NCBI GenBank assembly: GCA_029850565.1
Contig: JARCRR010000092.1
Coordinates: 1 to 5,770 of the forward strand
DNA length: 5,770 nt
DNA from: Gallionella sp.
GTDB taxonomy: Bacteria > Pseudomonadota > Gammaproteobacteria > Burkholderiales > Gallionellaceae
Direction: 5' to 3'
Position numbers and translations under genes: made by a program
Notes under the pieces: generated by a model
Seen by the model: the letters and a program-made list of their open reading frames with translations, nothing else
Told to the model about the DNA's origin: nothing
Databases searched by the model: none
Shown here: positions 1-5,770 of the stretch, piece by piece
Numbering within the stretch: position 1 is the first letter of the stretch
Layout of the letters: the number at the start of each line of letters is the position of its first letter

Positions 1-118
1 GTATGAAGGCATGATCATCGGCATCCATGCGCGCACGTTGGTCAATTGCTTGCCTTTGATCGGGTTAACGATGAGGTCATTATCGCGCGCATGGATGCCG
101 ATGATCATGCCTTCATAC
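1..118. repeat. Perfect 34-bp inverted repeat (1-34 and 85-118) with 50-bp spacer, likely fold-back chimera
   Basis: Bases 1-34 are the exact reverse complement of 85-118, and pairing stops at position 35/84. The right arm lies in conserved typA sequence and encodes YEGMIIGIHAR on the minus strand. The left arm replaces the expected TypA continuation, giving nonsense after NVRA. Both arms end in the self-complementary hexamer GCGCGC (29-34 and 85-90). This is what self-priming of a folded strand at a 6-nt microhomology would produce, either during whole-genome amplification or library preparation, or as an assembly error at a contig end. The repeat could extend further left beyond the window. 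Confidence 0.9.
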
Positions 119-1686
119 AGCTTGTCGCCGGGAACCACGAACATGCGACCGCGGTCTTCCAGTTTCCACAAAGCATAGGCAACTGCATCGCCATCTTCCG
201 CCGAGATCAGTACGCCATTGTGACGGCCCGGCAAGTCCGGTTTCACAGGACCGTAGTCATCGAACACATGACTGATCAATCCACTGCCGCGTGTCATTGT
301 CATGAAGTCAGATTGGAAACCGATCAGGCCGCGCGCAGGAATGTGGTATTCCAAACGGGTGCGGCCATGACCGTCAGATTCCATGTTGGTCAGTTCGCCG
401 CGACGACGACCGATCTCTTCCATGACCCCGCCTTGGTGTCCGTCTTCCAAATCAATGGACAGATTTTCATACGGCTCACATTTTTCACCGTTGATTTCTT
501 TGTACACAACGCGTGGTTTGCCGACGGCCAATTCGAAGCCTTCACGACGCATGGTTTCCAACAAGATGGTCAGGTGCAATTCGCCGCGACCCGAGACACG
601 GAATACATCAGCATCGGCCGTGTCTTCTACTCTCAAGGCGACGTTGGTCAGCAATTCCTTGGTCAAGCGATCACGAATCTGGCGACTGGAGACGAACTTG
701 CCTTCGGTACCGGCCAATGGAGAACCGTTCACCATGAAGTCCATGGTCAAGGTTGGCTCATCTACGCCCAGAACTGGCAGACCGACGGGACTATCTTTAT
801 CGCAAATAGTGACGCCGATCCCAATCTCGTCCAGGCCCGAGATGATGATGATGTCACCAGCCTCGGCACTATCCACTGGCACGCGCTCCAAACCTTGGAA
901 GCCCAACACTTGGTTGATACGACCAGAACTGACTTGGTCTGCATGGTTCATCACTACGACGTTCTGTCCTGGCTTGATACGACCATTCAAGACGCGACCG
1001 ATGCCCAAGCGCCCCGTGAAAGTGGAGTAATCCAGCGCAGCCAGTTGCAATTGCAACGGCGCTTCTGGATCACCAGGAGGCGAGGAAACGAACTTCAAGA
1101 CCGTTTCGAACAGCGGTTTCATATCAGAGGCGGTGCCACCTTTAGAGGGGGCATCCTTCAGATCCAAACATGCCCAACCGTTCAGGCCAGAAGCGTAGAT
1201 CACAGGGAAATCGAGTTGCTCATCCGTAGCGTGCAGTTTGTCGAACAGATCAAAAGTCTGATCGAGAACCCAATCAGGACGCGCGCCCGGGCGGTCGACT
1301 TTATTGATAACGACGATAGGCTTCAAACCCAATGCCAATGCCTTCTTTGTTACGAAACGTGTCTGTGGCATCGGGCCTTCCACCGCATCCACCAACAGCA
1401 ACACGCCGTCCACCATACCCAACACGCGCTCTACCTCACCGCCGAAGTCGGCGTGCCCCGGTGTGTCGACGATATTGATGTGTGTTCCGTTGTAGTCGAT
1501 AGCGGTGTTCTTGGCCAGAATGGTGATGCCGCGTTCTTTTTCCAGATCGTTGCTATCCATCACGCGTGCATCAACCTTTTGGTTGTCGCGGAATGTGCCA
1601 GATTGACGGAGAAGTTGGTCGACTAGCGTGGTCTTGCCATGGTCAACGTGGGCGATGATGGCGATATTGCGAAGTGCGCGGGACAT
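1..1686 (-). CDS. typA: TypA/BipA ribosome-associated translational GTPase, C-terminus missing
   Basis: Elongation-factor-like GTPase that binds the 70S ribosome and acts in ribosome assembly and stress or cold adaptation (family knowledge). The G domain is complete: P-loop AHVDHGKT at residues 12-19, switch I ERGITI at 51-56, DTPGHADF at 74-81, NKVD at 128-131 and SGLNG at 166-170. A beta-barrel domain II follows (about 205-290), then an EF-G III-like domain with GRGELHL at 366-372, an EF-G V-like domain, and the TypA-specific C-terminal domain (RGLIGF at 452-457, LYEGMIIG at 523-530, IKGKQLTNVR at 543-552). The start is the ATG complementary to 1684-1686, matching the family N-terminus (MSRALRNIAIIAHVDHGKTT); only a weak AGGT lies upstream. 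No stop or frameshift occurs in 1-1686. Family members run to about 605 residues. After R552/A553 the reading turns into non-homologous residues because positions 1-34 are an inverted copy of 85-118, so the true C-terminal 50 or so residues are absent. Confidence 0.96.
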   Translation of the reverse strand, partial: MSRALRNIAIIAHVDHGKTTLVDQLLRQSGTFRDNQKVDARVMDSNDLEKERGITILAKNTAIDYNGTHINIVDTPGHADFGGEVERVLGMVDGVLLLVDAVEGPMPQTRFVTKKALALGLKPIVVINKVDRPGARPDWVLDQTFDLFDKLHATDEQLDFPVIYASGLNGWACLDLKDAPSKGGTASDMKPLFETVLKFVSSPPGDPEAPLQLQLAALDYSTFTGRLGIGRVLNGRIKPGQNVVVMNHADQVSSGRINQVLGFQGLERVPVDSAEAGDIIIISGLDEIGIGVTICDKDSPVGLPVLGVDEPTLTMDFMVNGSPLAGTEGKFVSSRQIRDRLTKELLTNVALRVEDTADADVFRVSGRGELHLTILLETMRREGFELAVGKPRVVYKEINGEKCEPYENLSIDLEDGHQGGVMEEIGRRRGELTNMESDGHGRTRLEYHIPARGLIGFQSDFMTMTRGSGLISHVFDDYGPVKPDLPGRHNGVLISAEDGDAVAYALWKLEDRGRMFVVPGDKLYEGMIIGIHARDNDLIVNPIKGKQLTNVRAWMPMIMPSY

Positions 1687-1720
1687 GATGTACTACCTGT
1701 GCTGGTTTCGAAGGGCGCGC

Positions 1721-1749
1721 ATTCTAGCACAGCAAAACAGGCTCTTGAA
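1721..1749 (-). promoter_or_regulatory. Predicted sigma-70 promoter for typA
   Basis: On the minus strand the -35 is TTCAAG (complement of 1744-1749), the spacer is 17 bp, and the -10 is TAGAAT (complement of 1721-1726) with a TG one base upstream, which makes it an extended -10. GCGCGCC follows directly. Transcription would begin near 1714 and leave a leader of roughly 28 nt before the typA ATG. The -35 is weak (3 of 6), so the call rests on the -10, its TG extension and the spacing. Confidence 0.6.
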
Positions 1750-1755
1750 TTTTCA

Positions 1756-1784
1756 CTGGCTTTTATTTTTTCTATCCGTATAAT
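1756..1784 (+). promoter_or_regulatory. Predicted sigma-70 promoter for the rhlE helicase gene
   Basis: A perfect TATAAT lies at 1779-1784, followed at once by GCGCGCC. The best-placed -35 is CTGGCT at 1756-1761 with a 17-bp spacer, a poor match. The spacer is strongly T-rich (TTTTATTTTTT). The predicted start near 1791 lies about 190 nt before the helicase start codon. It is arranged back to back with the typA promoter; the two -10 boxes are about 52 bp apart. Confidence 0.6.
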
Positions 1785-1790
1785 GCGCGC

Positions 1791-1982
1791 CTTGTCGCCT
1801 TTCGGGCGGCATTGAGTTCATCGTTTCCTGACCCTCTGCATCCTATTTGATGCGTCAAGCTTCACCGGTTAGCGACGATGTTTTGTTTGCGCCGGTAGAG
1901 GTACAACTCCCCTACTGAATCTACATTGTGTGGCCCCTGGCCACGCATGCGCTGTGTTTGGAAAAAATATAAAGGAATCACC
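1791..1982 (+). promoter_or_regulatory. Long structured 5' leader of the rhlE mRNA
   Basis: About 190 nt lie between the predicted start and the helicase GTG. Possible helices seen by eye: 1794-1799 with 1805-1810 (6 pairs, one G-U); 1864-1868 with 1892-1896 (ACCGG/CCGGT); 1895-1901 with 1909-1915 around a short loop with one mismatch, which competes with the previous one; and 1927-1935 with 1939-1947 (9 pairs, one G-U, 3-nt loop CCT), the strongest. The last is followed by an A-rich unpaired stretch and the Shine-Dalgarno. Long leaders are known for cold-shock genes including some DEAD-box helicases, so thermal or autoregulatory control is a reasonable inference. I recognise no known riboswitch class. 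Confidence 0.45.
1973..1976 (+). promoter_or_regulatory. Ribosome binding site fixing the rhlE start
   Basis: AGGA, within AAAGGA, sits 6 nt before the GTG at 1983. This supports that GTG over the in-frame TTG at 1926, which lies beside a predicted hairpin, lacks a ribosome binding site and would add 19 residues with no resemblance to the family N-terminus. Confidence 0.75.
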
Positions 1983-3560
1983 GTGTCTGAAAATATCAAT
2001 ACAACTGCAACACCCGCATCCGCTGAAGCTGTAGTCACATTCGCTTCCTTGGGTCTGGCCCCTGCCATCCTATCGGCTGTGCAAGAAGCGGGTTACACCG
2101 TACCTTCTCCCATCCAACTGCAAGCCATCCCCGAAGCATTGGCCGGCCATGACTTGATGGCATCCGCTCAAACCGGTACTGGTAAGACAGCGGCATTCAT
2201 CCTGCCAGCACTGCAAAAGTTGTCTGTCGCCTCCAAAGTTCACAGCAAAGGCCCGCGTATCTTGGTACTGACACCGACACGCGAACTGGCTCAACAAGTC
2301 TCTGATGCCGCCACCAAGTACGGCAAGAACATGCGCGTCAAGGTGGTGAGCATCCTGGGCGGCATGCCTTACCCGCTGCAAAACAAACTGCTTTCCAGCC
2401 CAGTCGACATCTTGGTCGCCACACCGGGGCGTTTGATCGACCACATCGACCGCGGTCGTATCGACTTTTCCCGCCTGGAGATGCTGGTGCTGGACGAGGC
2501 CGACCGTATGTTGGATATGGGTTTCATCGACGACGTAGAGCGCATCGCGGATGCGACACCTGCTACTCGCCAGACTTTGCTGTTCTCGGCCACGCTGGAC
2601 GGCGTCGTCGGCAATCTGGCGCAACGCATGTTGAAGAGCCCGAAACGCATCAGCGTCACCGCCTCCAAAGCGCGTCACGAGAACATCGAACAACGTCTGA
2701 TGTTCGTGGACGATATGGCACACAAGAACCGCCTGCTCGACCATCTGTTGCGTGATGTCGATCTGAACCAAGCGCTGGTGTTCACCGCAACCAAGCGCGA
2801 TGCTGACATGCTGGCCGACGAACTCTCCGCTCAAGGCCACGCTGCTGCCGCCCTGCATGGCGACATGAACCAACGTGAACGTAACCGCACGTTGCTCAAT
2901 CTGCGTAAAGGTAATGTACGCGTGTTGGTTGCCACCGATGTGGCTGCGCGCGGTATCGACGTGGCGGGTATCTCGCACGTCATTAACTTCGACTTGCCCA
3001 AATTCGCCGAAGACTACGTGCACCGTATCGGTCGTACCGGACGCGGTGGCGCATCGGGTATCGCCGTATCGTTCGCCTCCAACCGCGATGCGATGCATCT
3101 GAAGAAGATCGAGCGCTATACAGGACAACCGATCCAGCCGCATACCATCGTGGGCTTGGAGCCCAAGTTCAAACCGCGTCCCGCACCTTCAGGCCCACGT
3201 AGTGGCGCAAGTCGCGGCAATGGTGGCGGCTTCAGCAACCGTAATGGCGGCGGCTTTAACTCCCGCAACAATGCGGGTGGCGGGTTTGCCGCTCGCAACC
3301 ATGAAGGTGGTTTCCGTCACAGTGCTCCGGACAGCCGTCACGAGCATCCACAAGGCCAACGCCGTGATGGTCACAAGCACAATCGCTTTGGACAGGATGC
3401 ACGCCCTCAAGGTACTTCCAACACGAGTGGAAATTTCAATGCCGGCCGCGAAGTGAATGGCAATCGCACGCCCTCTTCCGCGCCTCGCGCCGCGTCACGC
3501 CCTCAAGGCACCGGCGGGTTCTCTTTGGGCCGTGGTAACTACAGCGGCAACAAGCGTTAA
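1983..3560 (+). CDS. rhlE: RhlE-type DEAD-box ATP-dependent RNA helicase
   Basis: ATP-dependent helicase that unwinds short RNA duplexes, with family roles in ribosome assembly, RNA turnover and growth in the cold. The protein has 525 residues starting at GTG. The motifs are complete and in order: phenylalanine F20 and Q motif PSPIQ (41-45), motif I AQTGTGKT (62-69), Ia PTREL (98-102), GG (126-127), Ib TPGR (147-150), II DEAD (171-174), III SAT (202-204), IV LVFTAT (265-270), V ATDVAARGID (317-326), VI HRIGRTGR (347-354). The core ends near residue 390. The remaining 130 or so residues are low complexity, rich in Gly, Asn, Arg, Ser and His, and probably disordered; such tails give extra RNA binding in this family. 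RhlE rather than DeaD, RhlB or SrmB is inferred from the ASLGL N-terminus, the RMLDMGF stretch and the lack of a DeaD-type RNA-binding domain. The gene is monocistronic: own promoter, long leader, strong terminator. Confidence 0.92.
   Translation: MSENINTTATPASAEAVVTFASLGLAPAILSAVQEAGYTVPSPIQLQAIPEALAGHDLMASAQTGTGKTAAFILPALQKLSVASKVHSKGPRILVLTPTRELAQQVSDAATKYGKNMRVKVVSILGGMPYPLQNKLLSSPVDILVATPGRLIDHIDRGRIDFSRLEMLVLDEADRMLDMGFIDDVERIADATPATRQTLLFSATLDGVVGNLAQRMLKSPKRISVTASKARHENIEQRLMFVDDMAHKNRLLDHLLRDVDLNQALVFTATKRDADMLADELSAQGHAAAALHGDMNQRERNRTLLNLRKGNVRVLVATDVAARGIDVAGISHVINFDLPKFAEDYVHRIGRTGRGGASGIAVSFASNRDAMHLKKIERYTGQPIQPHTIVGLEPKFKPRPAPSGPRSGASRGNGGGFSNRNGGGFNSRNNAGGGFAARNHEGGFRHSAPDSRHEHPQGQRRDGHKHNRFGQDARPQGTSNTSGNFNAGREVNGNRTPSSAPRAASRPQGTGGFSLGRGNYSGNKR
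3213..3314 (+). repeat. GGGF/N-R short repeats encoding the RhlE tail
   Basis: Residues 411-444 of the helicase contain four spaced copies of a GGF core followed by an Asn/Arg-rich linker (GGGFSNRN, GGGFNSRNN, GGGFAARNH, GGF). The DNA copies differ at synonymous sites (ggcggcttc, ggcggcttt, ggcgggttt, ggtggtttc), so they are not a fresh tandem duplication. RGG/GGF-type repeats are known to bind RNA weakly and to promote condensation. Confidence 0.7.
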
Positions 3561-3580
3561 TCCACTGCCTTAGTCAGGTC

Positions 3581-3609
3581 AAAAGGCACGCCCCGCGCGT
3601 GCCTTTTTT
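3581..3609 (+). terminator. Intrinsic terminator after rhlE
   Basis: AAAAGGCACGC (3581-3591) pairs perfectly with GCGTGCCTTTT (3597-3607) around a 5-nt loop, and the T run extends through 3609. It begins 20 nt past the helicase stop and separates that gene from map. It is best oriented for the plus strand, as only four A residues precede the stem for the opposite direction. Confidence 0.92.
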
Positions 3610-3614
3610 CATGG

Positions 3615-3643
3615 TTGTGCGGAGTCGTGCTATCTACTATCCT
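3615..3643 (+). promoter_or_regulatory. Predicted promoter for map-glnD
   Basis: TTGTGC (3615-3620) and TATCCT (3638-3643) are separated by 17 bp, right after the rhlE terminator and about 30 nt before the map ATG. Because the terminator blocks read-through, a promoter is needed in this gap, and this is the best match I see. The leader would be only about 20 nt. Confidence 0.5.
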
Positions 3644-3672
3644 CGCACCCGTTCCCAATTTTAAGATCGATC

Positions 3673-4464
3673 ATGTCAATCAGCATCAAGACCCCACAGG
3701 AAATAGAAAAGATGCGCGTCGCCGGACGACTCGCCGGTGAAGTGCTGGATTACATCGGCCCGTTCGTCCAAGCAGGTGTGACCACCGACGAGTTGGACAA
3801 ACTCTGCCATGACTATATGGTGGATGTGCAACAGTGCATTCCCGCCCCACTCAATTACGCACCGGGTGGGCACAAGCCTTATCCCAAGTCGATCTGCACT
3901 TCGATCAACCATCAGGTCTGCCACGGCATCCCCAGCGATAAGAAATTGAAGAACGGCGACATCATCAATCTGGACATCACCACCATCAAGGACGGCTACC
4001 ATGGCGACTCCAGCCGTATGTACTACGTGGGCGAGCCCTCGATACAGGCACAACGTCTTTGCGAGAAGACCTATGAAGCCATGTGGCGTGGTATTCGCGT
4101 AGTGCGCGCAGGCGCGCATCTGGGCGATATCGGACATGCCATTCAAAGCTTCGCCGAGGGATTAGGCTATAGCGTGGTACGCGAGTTCTGCGGCCATGGC
4201 ATCGGTAGTAAATTTCATGAAGAACCCCAGGTACTGCACTACGGAAAATCCGGCACTGGCGTGAAACTGGAAGCCGGCATGATCTTCACCATCGAACCGA
4301 TGATCAATGCAGGCAAAAAAGATATCAAGCAACTTGGTGATGGCTGGACCATCGTCACCAAGGATCACAGCTTGTCCGCACAATGGGAACACACCATCCT
4401 GGTGACCGAGACCGGATTTGAAGTGTTGACCCTTTCTGCCGGTTCACCTCCTATCCCGAACTGA
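3673..4464 (+). CDS. map: Methionine aminopeptidase, type I
   Basis: Cytoplasmic dinuclear-metal peptidase that removes the initiator methionine from nascent proteins when the second residue is small; essential in most bacteria. The 263-residue length fits the E. coli enzyme (264). The start is supported by the close match of MSISIKTPQEIEKMRVAGR to the family N-terminus, though the upstream ribosome binding site is weak. The five metal ligands are all visible: D101 (NLDIT), D112 (GDSS), H175 (CGHGIG), E208 (TIEPM) and E239 (QWEHT). The catalytic-pocket histidines H84 (VCHGIP) and H182 (FHEEP) are also present. There is no N-terminal zinc-finger extension, so it is the short bacterial form (type Ia). 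The segment at 52-70 (QQCIPAPLNYAPGGHKPY) is a few residues longer than in E. coli. The stop overlaps the glnD start by one base, implying co-transcription. Confidence 0.97.
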   Translation: MSISIKTPQEIEKMRVAGRLAGEVLDYIGPFVQAGVTTDELDKLCHDYMVDVQQCIPAPLNYAPGGHKPYPKSICTSINHQVCHGIPSDKKLKNGDIINLDITTIKDGYHGDSSRMYYVGEPSIQAQRLCEKTYEAMWRGIRVVRAGAHLGDIGHAIQSFAEGLGYSVVREFCGHGIGSKFHEEPQVLHYGKSGTGVKLEAGMIFTIEPMINAGKKDIKQLGDGWTIVTKDHSLSAQWEHTILVTETGFEVLTLSAGSPPIPN

Positions 4465-5770
4465 TGACCGTCGCACTGATCCGGGAAAGTCTGCGTACAG
4501 CACGCCAAGTGCTGCGCCAGAGCTACACGGATCAGCCCAATCCAGCGCGTTATCTTCGCACTCATAGCAAGACCGTCGACGCTCACGTTAGCGAGGTATG
4601 GCGCAGACTTGAGCTGCCTTCTGAATTATCCCTGGTTGCCGTCGGAGGATATGGCCGCGCCGAACTCTATCCAAAGTCAGACATCGACCTATTGGTATTG
4701 CTGCCTAAAGATGCAGATGCCGATCTAGAACAACGCTTGCAAACACTAATCGGCAATCTATGGGATATCGGACTGGAGGTCGGTCATAGCGTGCGTACGG
4801 TAGTGCAATGCATTCAAGAGTCTTCGGATGTGACCGTACAAACGAATCTACTCGAAGGTCGCCTCCTGATTGGTTCTTTGAAATTATTCCAAGAATTGCA
4901 AGAAGCGTTGAGAGCGAATCTGGATCAACGCGCTTTCTACAACGCCAAGCAGCAAGAGCAAATACAACGCCACACACGCTTCATCGATACCGACTTCAAT
5001 CTCGAGCCCAACTTGAAGGAAAGCCCCGGCGGACTGCGTGACTTGCAGACAGTGCTATGGATATCCCGCGCATCCGGCTTCGGACATACTTGGCCTGCCT
5101 TGGCCAAGGCAGGCCTCATCACCCAGAGCGAGGCAAAGCAGGCCGCACATCATGAACATTTCCTGCAAGACCTGCGCATACGTCTTCACTACCTATCAGG
5201 CCGTCATGATGATCGAGTGGTGTTCGAATACCAGACCCCATTGGCTGAACAGCTTGGTATCACGGCCAGCCCACAATTGCGCGCCAGCGAACGGATGATG
5301 CGGCGCTATTACCAGACCAAACGCGCCGTACAACAATTGAATGCCGTGTTATTGCAGACCATGCGCGCGCGACTGTTTCCGAGTGCCGAGACCCACCATC
5401 TAAATGAACGGTTCGTTGCGCGCGACGACAAACTCGAGGCAAGAGATGAGACGCTGTTCGAAACGAATCCCTCAGCGATACTCGAAAGCTTCCTGCTCAT
5501 ACAACAACATCCTCGTCTGACCGGATTCTCAGCACAGACCCTCCGTGCCCTGTGGCGTGCACGACCTAGGATAGACGCAGATTTCCGAGCCAATCCGATC
5601 AATCGCGGGCTTTTCATGGACATCTTTCGGCAACCCGAAGGGCTGACCCACGTACTGCGTCGCATGAACCAACAAGATATCCTTGGTCGCTATATTCCCG
5701 CTTTCGGCCGCGTCGTTGGTCAGATGCAACATGATCTCTTCCATGTATATACGGTGGATGAACACATCCT
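4464..5770 (+). CDS. glnD: Bifunctional [protein-PII] uridylyltransferase/uridylyl-removing enzyme, N-terminal part
   Basis: Glutamine sensor of nitrogen control: it adds UMP to PII proteins (GlnB/GlnK) when glutamine is low and removes it when glutamine is high. About 435 residues are present, roughly half of the usual 850-900; the frame is open to the window edge. The nucleotidyltransferase signature GGYGRAELYPKSDIDLL covers residues 61-77, with catalytic-type Asp at 73 and 75. The family motif PNLKESPGGLRDL is at 182-194. The start of the HD (uridylyl-removing) domain appears at the edge as MQHDLFHVYTVDEH (421-434), with H427 the likely first metal ligand. The later HD motif and the two ACT domains lie outside. 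The ATG overlaps the map TGA (TGATG at 4462-4466) and has no visible Shine-Dalgarno, so translational coupling is likely. The N-terminus is shorter than in E. coli, but no better upstream start fits. Confidence 0.96.
   Translation, partial: MTVALIRESLRTARQVLRQSYTDQPNPARYLRTHSKTVDAHVSEVWRRLELPSELSLVAVGGYGRAELYPKSDIDLLVLLPKDADADLEQRLQTLIGNLWDIGLEVGHSVRTVVQCIQESSDVTVQTNLLEGRLLIGSLKLFQELQEALRANLDQRAFYNAKQQEQIQRHTRFIDTDFNLEPNLKESPGGLRDLQTVLWISRASGFGHTWPALAKAGLITQSEAKQAAHHEHFLQDLRIRLHYLSGRHDDRVVFEYQTPLAEQLGITASPQLRASERMMRRYYQTKRAVQQLNAVLLQTMRARLFPSAETHHLNERFVARDDKLEARDETLFETNPSAILESFLLIQQHPRLTGFSAQTLRALWRARPRIDADFRANPINRGLFMDIFRQPEGLTHVLRRMNQQDILGRYIPAFGRVVGQMQHDLFHVYTVDEHI
5092..5115. repeat. Perfect 24-bp palindrome inside glnD
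   Basis: The left half GGCCTGCCTTGG (5092-5103) is the exact reverse complement of 5104-5115, with no spacer; pairing ends at T5091/T5116. It encodes WPALAKAGL at residues 210-218, between the PNLKESPGGLRD motif and the HD domain. It has no T run, so it is not an intrinsic terminator. It is either chance plus codon choice, or a site able to form a hairpin or cruciform or to bind a dimeric protein. Confidence 0.85.

Noticed and set aside
841..852. GATGATGATGAT triplet repeat
   Set aside because: Four Ile codons (ATC) of TypA on the minus strand; too short to be a meaningful microsatellite.
46..1626. Plus-strand open frame of 526 codons
   Set aside because: It is the in-register antisense of typA. 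It stays open because typA rarely uses TTA, CTA and TCA codons; its stop at 1624-1626 is the complement of a CTA Leu codon. The translation resembles no family and the minus strand carries all TypA motifs.
1878..1898. Six-codon ORF (MFCLRR) as a leader peptide
   Set aside because: Too short, no ribosome binding site, and no run of codons suggesting attenuation.
1926..1982. Extended helicase start at TTG 1926 (19 extra residues)
   Set aside because: The extra residues do not resemble RhlE N-termini and no Shine-Dalgarno precedes the TTG, whereas GTG 1983 has AAAGGA at correct spacing.
2070..3143. Minus-strand open frame of 357 codons
   Set aside because: In-register antisense shadow of the rhlE gene, explained by the same codon avoidance; no recognisable protein and no ribosome binding site.
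4705..4977. Minus-strand ORF of 90 codons and other short frames within glnD
   Set aside because: They overlap a continuous GlnD reading frame with family motifs on the plus strand, and have no independent start signals.

Overview
The window is ordinary, densely coded chromosome from a proteobacterium, most likely a betaproteobacterium. The protein sequences read as typical TypA, RhlE, Map and GlnD of that class, the base composition is moderately GC-rich by eye, and a map-glnD pair is a common proteobacterial arrangement. A freshwater lineage such as the Nitrosomonadales/Gallionellaceae is my guess from the overall look of the proteins, not a demonstrated assignment. I see no insertion sequence, phage gene, tRNA, rRNA, CRISPR array or defence cassette.

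Layout, left to right. Positions 1-1686 (minus strand) hold most of typA/bipA, a ribosome-binding translational GTPase. Its last 50 or so residues are missing because the first 34 bases are not TypA sequence but an exact inverted copy of positions 85-118, most simply explained as a fold-back chimera at a contig end. Positions 1687-1982 are a divergent control region: one promoter fires left into typA, another fires right into an RNA helicase gene, and both carry the same GC-rich block after the -10 box. The rightward transcript would have a leader of about 190 nt with several possible hairpins. Positions 1983-3560 encode a RhlE-type DEAD-box RNA helicase with a Gly/Asn/Arg-rich disordered tail, closed by a strong intrinsic terminator at 3581-3609. 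A short gap holding a plausible promoter leads to map (3673-4464, type I methionine aminopeptidase), whose stop codon overlaps the start of glnD (4464 to the right edge, PII uridylyltransferase, N-terminal half only).

Functionally the genes belong to growth and translation: TypA and RhlE act in ribosome assembly and RNA remodelling, often under cold or stress; Map trims the initiator methionine from new proteins; GlnD reads glutamine level and sets the modification state of PII. Only map and glnD look co-transcribed. I found no undescribed multi-gene system. The points worth a second look are the fold-back at the left edge, the matched divergent promoters, the long structured helicase leader, and a perfect 24-bp palindrome inside glnD.
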